DNA of 7,975 nt from Desulfobacteraceae bacterium (GTDB lineage: Bacteria > Desulfobacterota > Desulfobacteria > Desulfobacterales > Desulfobacteraceae). Positions 1 to 6,321 of this stretch are shown here, piece by piece (the stretch's first letter is position 1; each line of letters begins with the position of its first letter). The notes under the pieces are model-generated. The model ran no database searches and was not told the DNA's origin. It saw only the letters and a program-made list of their open reading frames with translations. The DNA lies in the NCBI GenBank assembly GCA_003354055.1, contig PIVQ01000308.1, forward strand, positions 1 to 7,975, read 5' to 3'. The position numbers were made by a program, and so were the translations under genes.

Positions 1-73
1 GTTGCCGGTGATCTATATTTTCGGCCCTGATTCATGAGGATGAAGCAGCCGGTAGGATGTAAAGGGGGCGAAA

Positions 74-1183
74 TTGAAGATTGAATCTTTCGATTTAGAC
101 CTTAGTTCCACCAGAACCTATTCGGAAAGTTACTCCCGGGAATTCTCCCAGGAGTTCTCATTCGGCAATATTATGGATGCCAGGATGGATCAACAGCAGA
201 CCCGGTCAAATCAGGTCGTGGAAACCCACTCCAAGAGTTCTGATTTACCCCAGACCAGCGAAGTTGCCTTTGGGGTGAGCAGTCAGATGACCAGTACAAG
301 GCAATGGTATCATTCCGTGACCGTTGAAGAGCAGGAAACAGAGGCGGTATCTTTGTCAGACCAGTTCAGGTATGAACTCGAACAGATGCGTAAGGTAATG
401 GCAAGCATCATGAAATCCCTTGAAAGTATGATGATTGAGGGGTGTAGTTGCCACCTTGACCAGGTCCAGGATATCTATGACATGCCAGTGGACCGGACCA
501 ACTCGGGCGAATTCGTGTCATGGGAGTATACGGAAACCCAGACCGCCACCTATGAAGAGTCCGAACAAACCGTGGTCTCTGCCGACGGTATCATAAAAAC
601 CGCGGACAACAGGGAGATTGATTTTACCTTTGATTTTGAAATGGCGCGTTCCTTTCTCCGGGAAGATAGCTATGTCTGGACAGAGTCCGGGTACGCCTTC
701 GTGGATCCCCTGGTGATAAGGACAGATGTTAGTGCGCCGCTGTTATCCGGTGCCCGGTTCTCCTTTGATCTGGATCTTGACGGGGAGATGGAAGATTTGC
801 CCATGCCCGGCCCGGGAATGGGATTCCTTGCCCTGGATCTGAATGAAGACGGCATAATCAATGACGGCTCAGAGCTTTTCGGCCCTTCCACCGGTTTCGG
901 ATTCGAAGAGCTGGCAGCCTATGATCTGGACAATAACGACTGGATCGATGAAAATGATGATATTTTTGACCAGCTGATCCTCTGGGAAAGTGCGGAATCC
1001 GGTATGCAACTGACCCGGATAAAGGAAGCCGGTATCGGGGCCATCTATCTGGCCGGTGTAGAGTCCTCCTTTGATCTGACAACAGATGAAAATGAACTCT
1101 GGGCAAGGGTGGGTAAAACATCCATTGCCCTGACCGAAGAAGGAGATGTTTTACCGGTTCAGGAGCTGGATTACACGGTATAG
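74..1183 (+). CDS. Uncharacterised acidic protein with C-terminal EF-hand-like calcium-binding loops
   Basis: Function unknown; 369 residues. The start is TTG: an in-frame stop at 53-55 leaves no other upstream start, and AAGGGGG (62-68) is well spaced from it. No signal peptide or membrane segment is visible. The first 80 residues are Ser/Thr/Gln-rich and look disordered. Residues about 95-120 may form a helix or short coiled coil, followed by a Cys-Ser-Cys-His motif (C124, C126). The C-terminal part holds three Asp-rich loops. A partial one starts at D232. DLNEDGIINDGSELFGP starts at D255, and DLDNNDWIDEND (284-295) closely fits the 12-residue EF-hand/dockerin pattern. The Leu-Phe-Gly-Pro and Ala-Ala-Tyr-Asp stretches between them recall a widespread family of proteobacterial hypothetical proteins, some annotated as VCBS- or hemolysin-like. 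Calcium binding is therefore likely; the cellular role is not known. The gene ends in TAG and is followed directly by a hairpin, so it is probably transcribed separately from the gene after it. Confidence 0.85.
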   Translation: MKIESFDLDLSSTRTYSESYSREFSQEFSFGNIMDARMDQQQTRSNQVVETHSKSSDLPQTSEVAFGVSSQMTSTRQWYHSVTVEEQETEAVSLSDQFRYELEQMRKVMASIMKSLESMMIEGCSCHLDQVQDIYDMPVDRTNSGEFVSWEYTETQTATYEESEQTVVSADGIIKTADNREIDFTFDFEMARSFLREDSYVWTESGYAFVDPLVIRTDVSAPLLSGARFSFDLDLDGEMEDLPMPGPGMGFLALDLNEDGIINDGSELFGPSTGFGFEELAAYDLDNNDWIDENDDIFDQLILWESAESGMQLTRIKEAGIGAIYLAGVESSFDLTTDENELWARVGKTSIALTEEGDVLPVQELDYTV

Positions 1184-1222
1184 GTAAACGCAGTTGGAAT
1201 TATTCCAATCATGCGTTTACCT
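1182..1222 (+). terminator. Long hairpin directly after the stop codon; possible terminator
   Basis: An 11-bp perfect outer stem (1182-1192 with 1212-1222) is joined through a small internal loop to a 6-bp inner stem (1194-1199 with 1203-1208) with a three-base loop. The left arm begins inside the TAG stop of the preceding gene. The right arm is followed by TTTA only, so the U-tract is weak. It most likely ends or protects the upstream transcript. The inner part, TTGGAATTATTCCAA (1194-1208), is a perfect palindrome that also satisfies the LysR T-N11-A pattern, so an operator role for the next gene is an alternative. Confidence 0.55.
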
Positions 1223-1267
1223 TTAGTCTGAACTTGAAAAAGTCCGGGGGTGTGGTAAAAGGGACTC

Positions 1268-2170
1268 ATGTTGGATTATAAATTATTAGAGGCCCTGGCC
1301 CGGGTGGTTCAGGAAGGCGGGTTCGACAAGGCGGCTCAGCAGATGCACCTGACCCAGTCAGCCGTGTCCCAGCGGATACGTTTGCTGGAGGACCAGGCCG
1401 GTATGGTGCTGCTGACCCGTACCCTGCCGCCGGTTCCCACCCCTGAAGGACACGCCCTGCTCAAACACTATATTCAGGTACGTGAACTGGAGGAGGACCT
1501 GTCTGCCGGTCTCAGAATGGAAGGCGGGATCGGCAGAGGCGGCGGGACCTCCTTTCGAACCCTGGCATTAGGCGTTAATTCAGACAGCCTTGCCACCTGG
1601 TTTTTTCCGGCAGTGGACGCCTTTCTGTCTGATCGCAAGGTGCTGCTGGACCTGCGGGTGGATGACCAGGATCTTACCCATAAACTCCTCAGGAACGGGG
1701 AAGTGCTGGGGTGTATCAGTTCGGAAAAGACCCCGGTCCAGGGCTGCCGGGTGACGCCCATCGGTACCATGAATTACCGTTTGGTAGCCACACCAGAGTT
1801 CAGGGACCGTTACTTTTCCGGCGGGCTGACTCTGGAAAGTCTGAAAACATCCCCTGCCGTGATTTACAACCACAAAGACGACCTGCATGCTAAATTTCTG
1901 GAACTGAAATTTGATTCAACCTGTATCAGGGACGTGCCAGCCAATTATCTGCCCTCACCCGAGCACTTTGTGAATATTATCCTGGCCGGCCGGGCCCACG
2001 GCATGGTGCCTGATCTTCAGTCCCTGCCCCATTTGAAAAACGGAAACCTTCTCGATCTTGCCCCGGGCAACCATCTTAAGGTTACCCTGTACTGGCACCG
2101 GTGGAACCTGGGATCCAGCCTTCTGGATGAATTCTCAAAGGCAATTGTGAAAAATGCCGTGATTTGCTAA
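1268..2170 (+). CDS. LysR-family transcriptional regulator, ArgP/IciA-like
   Basis: Cytoplasmic DNA-binding regulator, 300 residues, the usual LysR length. The N-terminal winged helix-turn-helix covers residues about 2-60, with the typical segment GFDKAAQQMHLTQSAVSQR and then RTLPPVPTPEG, which closely resembles Escherichia coli ArgP. The effector-binding part keeps ArgP-like stretches: NSDSLATWFFPAV, a His-Lys-Asp-Asp-Leu-His segment, and near the end LAPGNHLKVTLYWHRW, matching ArgP's Tyr-Trp-His-Arg region. ArgP responds to lysine and arginine and controls exporters (argO/lysE) and lysine-related genes. No such exporter lies in this window, so the target is unknown. The ATG is preceded by AAAAGGGA, rather close. 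The next gene starts 9 bases after the stop on the same strand, so it probably heads a three-gene operon instead of facing a divergent target as LysR genes often do. Family assignment is firm; strict orthology to argP is not proven. Confidence 0.9.
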   Translation: MLDYKLLEALARVVQEGGFDKAAQQMHLTQSAVSQRIRLLEDQAGMVLLTRTLPPVPTPEGHALLKHYIQVRELEEDLSAGLRMEGGIGRGGGTSFRTLALGVNSDSLATWFFPAVDAFLSDRKVLLDLRVDDQDLTHKLLRNGEVLGCISSEKTPVQGCRVTPIGTMNYRLVATPEFRDRYFSGGLTLESLKTSPAVIYNHKDDLHAKFLELKFDSTCIRDVPANYLPSPEHFVNIILAGRAHGMVPDLQSLPHLKNGNLLDLAPGNHLKVTLYWHRWNLGSSLLDEFSKAIVKNAVIC

Positions 2171-2179
2171 AAACCAAGC

Positions 2180-3820
2180 ATGACCATACCGCTGAAAGAT
2201 ATAATTGACCTGGACTTTCTCTTAAGCCTTGATGAAAAGTCGGGAGATGGCGACCCGGGTTTTATCTCAGAGGACCTTGTCGCAGCCCGGGATCGGGACA
2301 TTTTCAAACAGATCAACGATCCTGACCTGGATGATGCCTCTCTTGTAGCCGGCTGGCTGGAATTTAGAAAGCTGTTGTTTTTTCATGAGACCGGCAATGG
2401 TAGTCAAATACAATTGCCCGGCACTTTATATGCCTCCCTGTATCAATGGATTGCCAGGGGGTTGATGCTGGGCGGAGGGGGCTTGGGGCTTCTCATGGCC
2501 TATTCCTTTCTTGCGTACCACGGAAGCCAGCCCATTAATGTGACCCTGTTTATCGCTTTCTTTATTATTTTCCAGGCCCTGCTCTCCCTTTTGGCCGGAG
2601 GGGTGATGGTCCGCCGGGTTCAATTGGAAATCTCCGGGAATTTAAGGGGCCGGACTTCTTTTTTCCACACCCTGATATTTGAATTTTTTTATTCAAAGTT
2701 TCAGGCTCTGGTTGGGAAAACCATGGACCTTCCCGGCGGGAAACAACTAAAATCCCTTGCAGATAAAGGGGCCTTACTCCGGATGAAAAACAGGGAGTAC
2801 AAGGGGATAATTTTCTGGCCTTTTTTTACCTTGTCATCTTTGTTTGCCCTTTGCTTCTCCTTAGGAGCACTTTGCGGTACCCTGTTCAGGGTTCTGGTCA
2901 CTGATTTGGCATTCGGTTGGCAATCCACGCTGTTTACCTCGGGCAGTCAGATTCACGATATAGTATCCTGGCTGGCCTTTCCCTGGGCCTGGCTCATGCC
3001 GGACAGCATGGCCGTACCCAGCCTTGCTCAGATTGAAGGCAGTCGGATTCTGCTCAAGGATGGAATTATGGGACTGGCTACGGAAAATCTTGTGGCCTGG
3101 TGGCCGTTCCTGTGCACAGGCATTCTGGTTTACGGGGTTCTGCTTCGTCTTGGCCTGGTCATGGTGGCTGGACTATCCGAGAAAAAAGCGCTGGCCAGAT
3201 TTGATTTCCAGCAGCCCCGATATAAACGGCTGGTGGTGAGAATGCGGTCTCCCCGTATGGATGTGGATATAAGGGAGACAGGGGGATCAAAAGCTAAGTC
3301 ACGTGCTCCCTTACCTACACCGGACCCCCTGGCCCCTGTCAGCATTCGAGATGATCTGTCAAAGTCTGAAGATAACAAAAAAAAGGCGGATACCGGGTCT
3401 ATTCAATTGACCCCTGCATTGGTACTGGCCTCGCCCAGAGTTTATCCGGATGCCGTCATGGGTAGCATTGCCGAGGCGCTTGAGGTGCAATTGGGGGTGA
3501 AGATATCTGCCGCAGCCCATATCAGTTTCGATTTTCCCGATGATGAGAATCTGCTTTTGAATCAGGCTTCAGGCCATCCAACAGGCCCTGTGGTTGTGCT
3601 TCAGGAGGTGTGGCAGCCTCCCATCCGCGGGTTGCTTCATTATTATGTTCAATTAAAGACCCGGATTTTTCCGGATCATGACCTGTGGATTTTTCTCACA
3701 CAGACCCCTGGAGAGGAACAGATGAATGTAACAGCTTGTGATGTGAATTATCAGGTCTGGAAAACAGCGGTGGCACAGCTCAATGATCCGGATATTATTC
3801 TGGAAAGGTGGATGTCGTGA
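2180..3820 (+). CDS. DUF2868-family membrane protein
   Basis: Integral membrane protein of 546 residues, recognised as DUF2868 by its sequence character and by its partner, a DUF3482 GTPase gene directly downstream, a pairing known from proteobacteria. The N-terminal about 85 residues are acidic and soluble and include Ala-Arg-Asp-Arg-Asp, reminiscent of the family start. Hydrophobic segments lie at about 88-113, 119-143, 209-238 and 304-330, with a further aromatic, hydrophobic stretch near 255-275. Residues 345-415 form a basic, proline-rich linker containing an eight-A run (3377-3384). A soluble C-terminal domain (about 415-546) has alternating beta/alpha character, including LTPALVLASPRVYPD and VVVLQEVWQPPIRG. 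No Shine-Dalgarno sequence precedes the ATG, only 9 bases after the regulator's stop, which suggests translational coupling. Its stop overlaps the GTPase start. Molecular function is unknown; a membrane platform for the GTPase is my inference. Confidence 0.8.
   Translation: MTIPLKDIIDLDFLLSLDEKSGDGDPGFISEDLVAARDRDIFKQINDPDLDDASLVAGWLEFRKLLFFHETGNGSQIQLPGTLYASLYQWIARGLMLGGGGLGLLMAYSFLAYHGSQPINVTLFIAFFIIFQALLSLLAGGVMVRRVQLEISGNLRGRTSFFHTLIFEFFYSKFQALVGKTMDLPGGKQLKSLADKGALLRMKNREYKGIIFWPFFTLSSLFALCFSLGALCGTLFRVLVTDLAFGWQSTLFTSGSQIHDIVSWLAFPWAWLMPDSMAVPSLAQIEGSRILLKDGIMGLATENLVAWWPFLCTGILVYGVLLRLGLVMVAGLSEKKALARFDFQQPRYKRLVVRMRSPRMDVDIRETGGSKAKSRAPLPTPDPLAPVSIRDDLSKSEDNKKKADTGSIQLTPALVLASPRVYPDAVMGSIAEALEVQLGVKISAAAHISFDFPDDENLLLNQASGHPTGPVVVLQEVWQPPIRGLLHYYVQLKTRIFPDHDLWIFLTQTPGEEQMNVTACDVNYQVWKTAVAQLNDPDIILERWMS
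3802..3820 (+). promoter_or_regulatory. Ribosome binding site and GTGA stop/start overlap
   Basis: GGAAAGG (3802-3808) sits inside the last codons of the DUF2868 gene, 8 bases before GTG at 3817. That GTG shares bases with the TGA stop at 3818-3820, a classic four-base overlap for coupled translation. This decides the GTPase start against the in-frame GTG at 3808 or 3823. Confidence 0.65.
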
Positions 3821-5214
3821 ACGTGACAATACCTGTCATCCCTGAGTTCGCCGTAATGGGACACCCCAATGAGGGGAAGTCCTCAGTGGTGTCGACCCTC
3901 ACCGAAGATGATAAAATCCGGGTCAGCCAGGTACCCGGGGAAACTACGGTTTCCAGGGCCTATACCGTAAAGATAGACAATAAGGAAATTATTCGGTTTG
4001 TGGACACCCCGGGATTTCAGGCCCCCCGTCAGACTCTGGCCTGGTTCAGGGAACATCCCGGCTTAGGTCTTCTTGATGATTTTATCGCAGCCTTTAAAAC
4101 AGATGCCTTTTTTGCAGACGAGTGTGAGCTTTTGACCCCGGTGGCCCGGGGGGCAGGCATTATCTATGTGGTGGACGGATCCAGGCCGGTGAGAGAGGAT
4201 GATCTGGCAGAAATGGAGATTCTGAGGCTGACAGGCCGTCCCAGGATGGCCATCATCAATTCCAAATCCCTGAACCGGGATTATACGGATCAGTGGAAAC
4301 AGGAATTTCGCAAGTACTTTAACGTGATCCGGGTCTTTAATTCAAACCGGGCGGATTTTTACGAACGGATCAGGATGCTTGAAAGCCTTAAAGCCATTGA
4401 TCAGGACTGGGAGCAGGATCTTGAACAGGTTATCAGGGTCTTTAAAGGCGACTGGGATAAGCGGAATCGCCTGGCCTGCGCCTATATGACCCACAGCATA
4501 GAAAAGGCAGTGGGTTTTTCCCTGTCAAAAAAAATAACCCCCCAAACCGATCAGGTCACGCTTAAGGAAGACCTCTCCAAAGCCTACCAGCAGGAGATCC
4601 GGAAGATGGAAAAAAAAATGTTCAGTCATATCCGGTCTCTGTTTCGCCATAATCTCTACGATTATCCTTTGCCGGAGTATTCAGTGCTTCGCCATGATCT
4701 GTTCTCAGAACAGACCTGGGAGATGCTGGGTCTGAGCCGGGGGCAATTGGCCACGGCCGGGGCTGTTGTCGGTGGTACTATGGGGGCTGTATTGGATACG
4801 GCAGCGGCCGGATTGACATTCGGAGTCTTCACGGCCATTGGGTCGGCCATTGGGGCAGGATCTGCCCTCGTGGGAATTCGCAAACTCACGAAACAGGGTA
4901 AACAGCTTCTGGGCGGGGACCGGCTCCAGGTGGGACCCAATGAAAACATCCAGTTTATGTATGTGCTAATGGACCGGGCCTTGCTCTACTATGCCCATAT
5001 TACCCGGCGCTCCCATGGCCGGCGGGATATCCCTGCACCGGATCAGGGCGGGATATCAAAACAGGGGGTTTCTTCCGGGCTGACACAGTCCCAGCAACAG
5101 GTATGTTCCCGGTTTTTCAAACGCGCCAGGGGCAAGGGGATGATCCGAAACAAAAAGGAAGCCCCTGCATTTGCGCTGCTGATCCAGTCCCTGATGGAAA
5201 AAGAGGGGGAATAA
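3817..5214 (+). CDS. GTPase with C-terminal DUF3482 region
   Basis: P-loop GTPase, 465 residues from the preferred start. The G domain fills about residues 8-200: G1 is GHPNEGKSS (15-23, Lys21), a GETT segment follows as candidate switch I, and G3 is DTPG (63-66). The expected G4 position reads NSKS (148-151) instead of NKxD. The C-terminal region corresponds to DUF3482. It includes a charged helical stretch (about 250-275) and a glycine/alanine-rich hydrophobic hairpin (about 309-357) that could insert in a membrane. I chose GTG at 3817 because GGAAAGG (3802-3808) lies 8 bases before it and because this gives a GTGA overlap with the upstream TGA. GTG at 3808 would overlap its own ribosome site. 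The tight coupling to the DUF2868 gene suggests that the two products act together at the inner membrane. The process served is unknown. GTP binding is likely; nucleotide specificity is less sure because of the G4 change. Confidence 0.85.
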   Translation: MNVTIPVIPEFAVMGHPNEGKSSVVSTLTEDDKIRVSQVPGETTVSRAYTVKIDNKEIIRFVDTPGFQAPRQTLAWFREHPGLGLLDDFIAAFKTDAFFADECELLTPVARGAGIIYVVDGSRPVREDDLAEMEILRLTGRPRMAIINSKSLNRDYTDQWKQEFRKYFNVIRVFNSNRADFYERIRMLESLKAIDQDWEQDLEQVIRVFKGDWDKRNRLACAYMTHSIEKAVGFSLSKKITPQTDQVTLKEDLSKAYQQEIRKMEKKMFSHIRSLFRHNLYDYPLPEYSVLRHDLFSEQTWEMLGLSRGQLATAGAVVGGTMGAVLDTAAAGLTFGVFTAIGSAIGAGSALVGIRKLTKQGKQLLGGDRLQVGPNENIQFMYVLMDRALLYYAHITRRSHGRRDIPAPDQGGISKQGVSSGLTQSQQQVCSRFFKRARGKGMIRNKKEAPAFALLIQSLMEKEGE

Positions 5215-5259
5215 CCCGGATATCCCTTGGCCATGTGAAATAGCCAAGAGATATCCGGG
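5215..5259. terminator. Hairpin between convergent genes, probable bidirectional terminator
   Basis: A 10-bp perfect stem (5215-5224 with 5250-5259), one mismatch, then a 6-bp stem (5226-5231 with 5243-5248) and an 11-base loop. It begins on the base after the GTPase TAA. A nine-A run follows at 5265-5273 on the plus strand, so neither orientation has the normal hairpin-then-U-tract order. It sits between two convergent genes, which supports transcript ending or 3'-end protection for both, but it is not a textbook Rho-independent terminator. Confidence 0.65.
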
Positions 5260-5273
5260 GTTAGAAAAAAAAA

Positions 5274-6020
5274 TTATTCAGACAAGCCGTATTCGTCAAG
5301 AAGCTTTTTGAATGTGCCGTTGTCGCGGATGATCTTGAATCCTTTTTCGAATTCCTTGATCAACTCTTCTCCGTCCGGATGGGATTTGGATACCATCAGG
5401 AACAGGGGTTTTTCAAACAGGGGCGTGTTCGAAGATGCGATTTTTGACTGGTCCGCTGCATAGTTGTCCTTAATGGTCTGCCATCCGACCAGCTGGCTTT
5501 CAGGCACTACATCCACCCGGTCATGAAGCATCATTTTTAATGAGGATTTTACATCCTTGACATAAACCGGTTTGATACCGGCATTGGCAAAGATGTCCAC
5601 ATATGAATATCCCTGGGAAGCACCGACCTTAACTTTCTTCAGCTCTTCAAAACCTTTGAAATCCCATCCCGGGAATTTGTCCTTAAGGTAGAAAAAAACC
5701 ATGCGCTGGTGAGCCAGGGGGGTGGACTGGTAAGTGATATCTTTAAATGAGTCTGCCATTGACCAGGGAAAGGTGGCAACTATTTTTCCCTGCTGGGTAA
5801 GAACCTCTGTCCGTTTCCAGGGCATGTATTTGAATGTTACGGTATGGCCGGCAGCTTCAATGGCTGCTGCGACAATCTGGGCTGTTGGCCCGCCGTCCGT
5901 CATGTTTTCAGATACATAGGGCGCCCATTCTCCTGTGGCGATTTCAAAGTTTTTCGCAAGCAGGGGCGAAGACATGGAAAAGAGGAAAATTGTGATCAGT
6001 AAAAGACTTTTTTTAAACAT
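5274..6020 (-). CDS. Family-3 periplasmic solute-binding protein (amino-acid type)
   Basis: Secreted binding protein of 248 residues, typical size for the SBP_bac_3 family, which captures amino acids or similar small solutes for ABC transporters or sensors. The start is the ATG at 6018-6020 (MFKKSLLLI), preceded 5 bases upstream by GAAAGGAA. A TTG further upstream (6048-6050) would place ten charged residues before the signal peptide and is not favoured. The signal peptide has Lys3-Lys4, a hydrophobic core and a likely cut after Leu-Leu-Ala22. The mature protein opens with FEIATGEWAPYVSEN, the typical first strand with an aromatic ligand contact. It also has AAIEAAGHTVTFKYMPWKR, the KVGASQGYSY segment of the second lobe, and a charged C-terminal helix ending EYGLSE. 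No permease or ATPase gene lies nearby, so it is an orphan here; its ligand cannot be named. It has its own promoter and leader. Confidence 0.9.
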   Translation of the reverse strand: MFKKSLLLITIFLFSMSSPLLAKNFEIATGEWAPYVSENMTDGGPTAQIVAAAIEAAGHTVTFKYMPWKRTEVLTQQGKIVATFPWSMADSFKDITYQSTPLAHQRMVFFYLKDKFPGWDFKGFEELKKVKVGASQGYSYVDIFANAGIKPVYVKDVKSSLKMMLHDRVDVVPESQLVGWQTIKDNYAADQSKIASSNTPLFEKPLFLMVSKSHPDGEELIKEFEKGFKIIRDNGTFKKLLDEYGLSE

Positions 6021-6058
6021 AATGTTTCCTTTCTTTTTGGAGGGTAGCAAATATTCAT

Positions 6059-6077
6059 GCTGTTTGTGGTAAACAGC
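6059..6077 (-). promoter_or_regulatory. Leader hairpin upstream of the binding-protein gene
   Basis: A perfect 7-bp stem (GCTGTTT 6059-6065 with AAACAGC 6071-6077) and a five-base loop lie in the predicted untranslated leader, about 40 bases before the start codon. There is no U-tract after it in the direction of transcription, so attenuation is unlikely; mRNA stabilisation or a protein or small-RNA target is possible. Confidence 0.4.
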
Positions 6078-6139
6078 TTTACTTGCAATTGCGTTAAACG
6101 AATTATTTCTTATTCACGTTAGGATGTGTATACCAAGAT

Positions 6140-6167
6140 ATTTTACGTGAAATTCTTCGGATGTCAA
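6140..6167 (-). promoter_or_regulatory. Sigma70-like promoter for the solute-binding protein
   Basis: Read on the minus strand: a perfect -35 TTGACA (6167-6162), a 16-base spacer, and TAAAAT (6145-6140), five of six matches to the -10 consensus. Transcription would begin near 6133, giving a leader of about 110 bases. A 7-bp inverted repeat (TTCACGT 6113-6119, ACGTGAA 6145-6151) straddles the -10 and start region and could be an operator. Confidence 0.65.
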
Positions 6168-6225
6168 TTAAATAAAAGCATGGAAGTAAAATACCGAAGA
6201 TGTCAGTAAATCCTAAAGAAGCGGG

Positions 6226-6252
6226 GCGAATCGGCTGCGAATTTGTATTCGC
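6226..6252 (+). promoter_or_regulatory. Cluster of three GCGAAT half-sites, candidate operator
   Basis: GCGAAT occurs at 6226-6231 and 6237-6242, exactly 11 bases apart (one helical turn), and in inverted form as ATTCGC at 6247-6252. The last two make a 16-base palindrome with a four-base centre. The cluster ends 4 bases before the -35 box of the peptidase promoter, the usual place for an activator or a repressor of either divergent unit. The binding protein is unknown. Confidence 0.45.
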
Positions 6253-6256
6253 TCTC

Positions 6257-6286
6257 TTGACAAAGTCCCGGCTGGTGGCTTATAGC
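6257..6286 (+). promoter_or_regulatory. Sigma70-like promoter for the M20 peptidase
   Basis: A perfect -35 TTGACA (6257-6262), an 18-base spacer, and TATAGC (6281-6286), four of six matches to the -10 consensus. The transcript would start near 6293, leaving a short leader with AAAGGA (6305-6310) before the ATG at 6322. Confidence 0.6.
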
Positions 6287-6321
6287 TCAACCTTATCCTA
6301 ACTCAAAGGACGGTTGATGCT

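Noticed and set aside
1..73. End of an upstream gene at the left edge
   Set aside because: Two frames stay open briefly before stops at 28-30 and 35-37, but about ten codons are too few to tell a real C-terminus from chance.
670..1121. Minus-strand open frames opposite the calcium-loop gene
   Set aside because: They mirror a plus-strand gene with recognisable motifs, have low-complexity Ser/Arg/Pro-rich translations and lack ribosome sites.
1234..1262. Possible promoter (TTGAAA) just before the regulator gene
   Set aside because: No acceptable -10 box exists at a workable spacing, and the start of transcription would fall on the start codon.
3808..3816. GTG at 3808 as the GTPase start
   Set aside because: The only Shine-Dalgarno sequence (3802-3808) would run into this start codon; GTG 3817 has correct spacing and forms a GTGA overlap.
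4610..4618. Nine-A run in the GTPase gene as a programmed frameshift site
   Set aside because: The frame continues normally to a full-length C-terminal domain, and no useful alternative frame or stimulatory structure is seen.
4662..5247. Minus-strand open frames opposite the GTPase 3' part
   Set aside because: They are shadows of the real frame; their Ala/Pro-rich translation reflects the glycine-rich plus-strand segment.
6021..6050. TTG at 6048-6050 as the start of the solute-binding protein
   Set aside because: It puts a charged ten-residue extension before the signal peptide, and the ribosome site GAAAGGAA lies inside that extension, just before the ATG.
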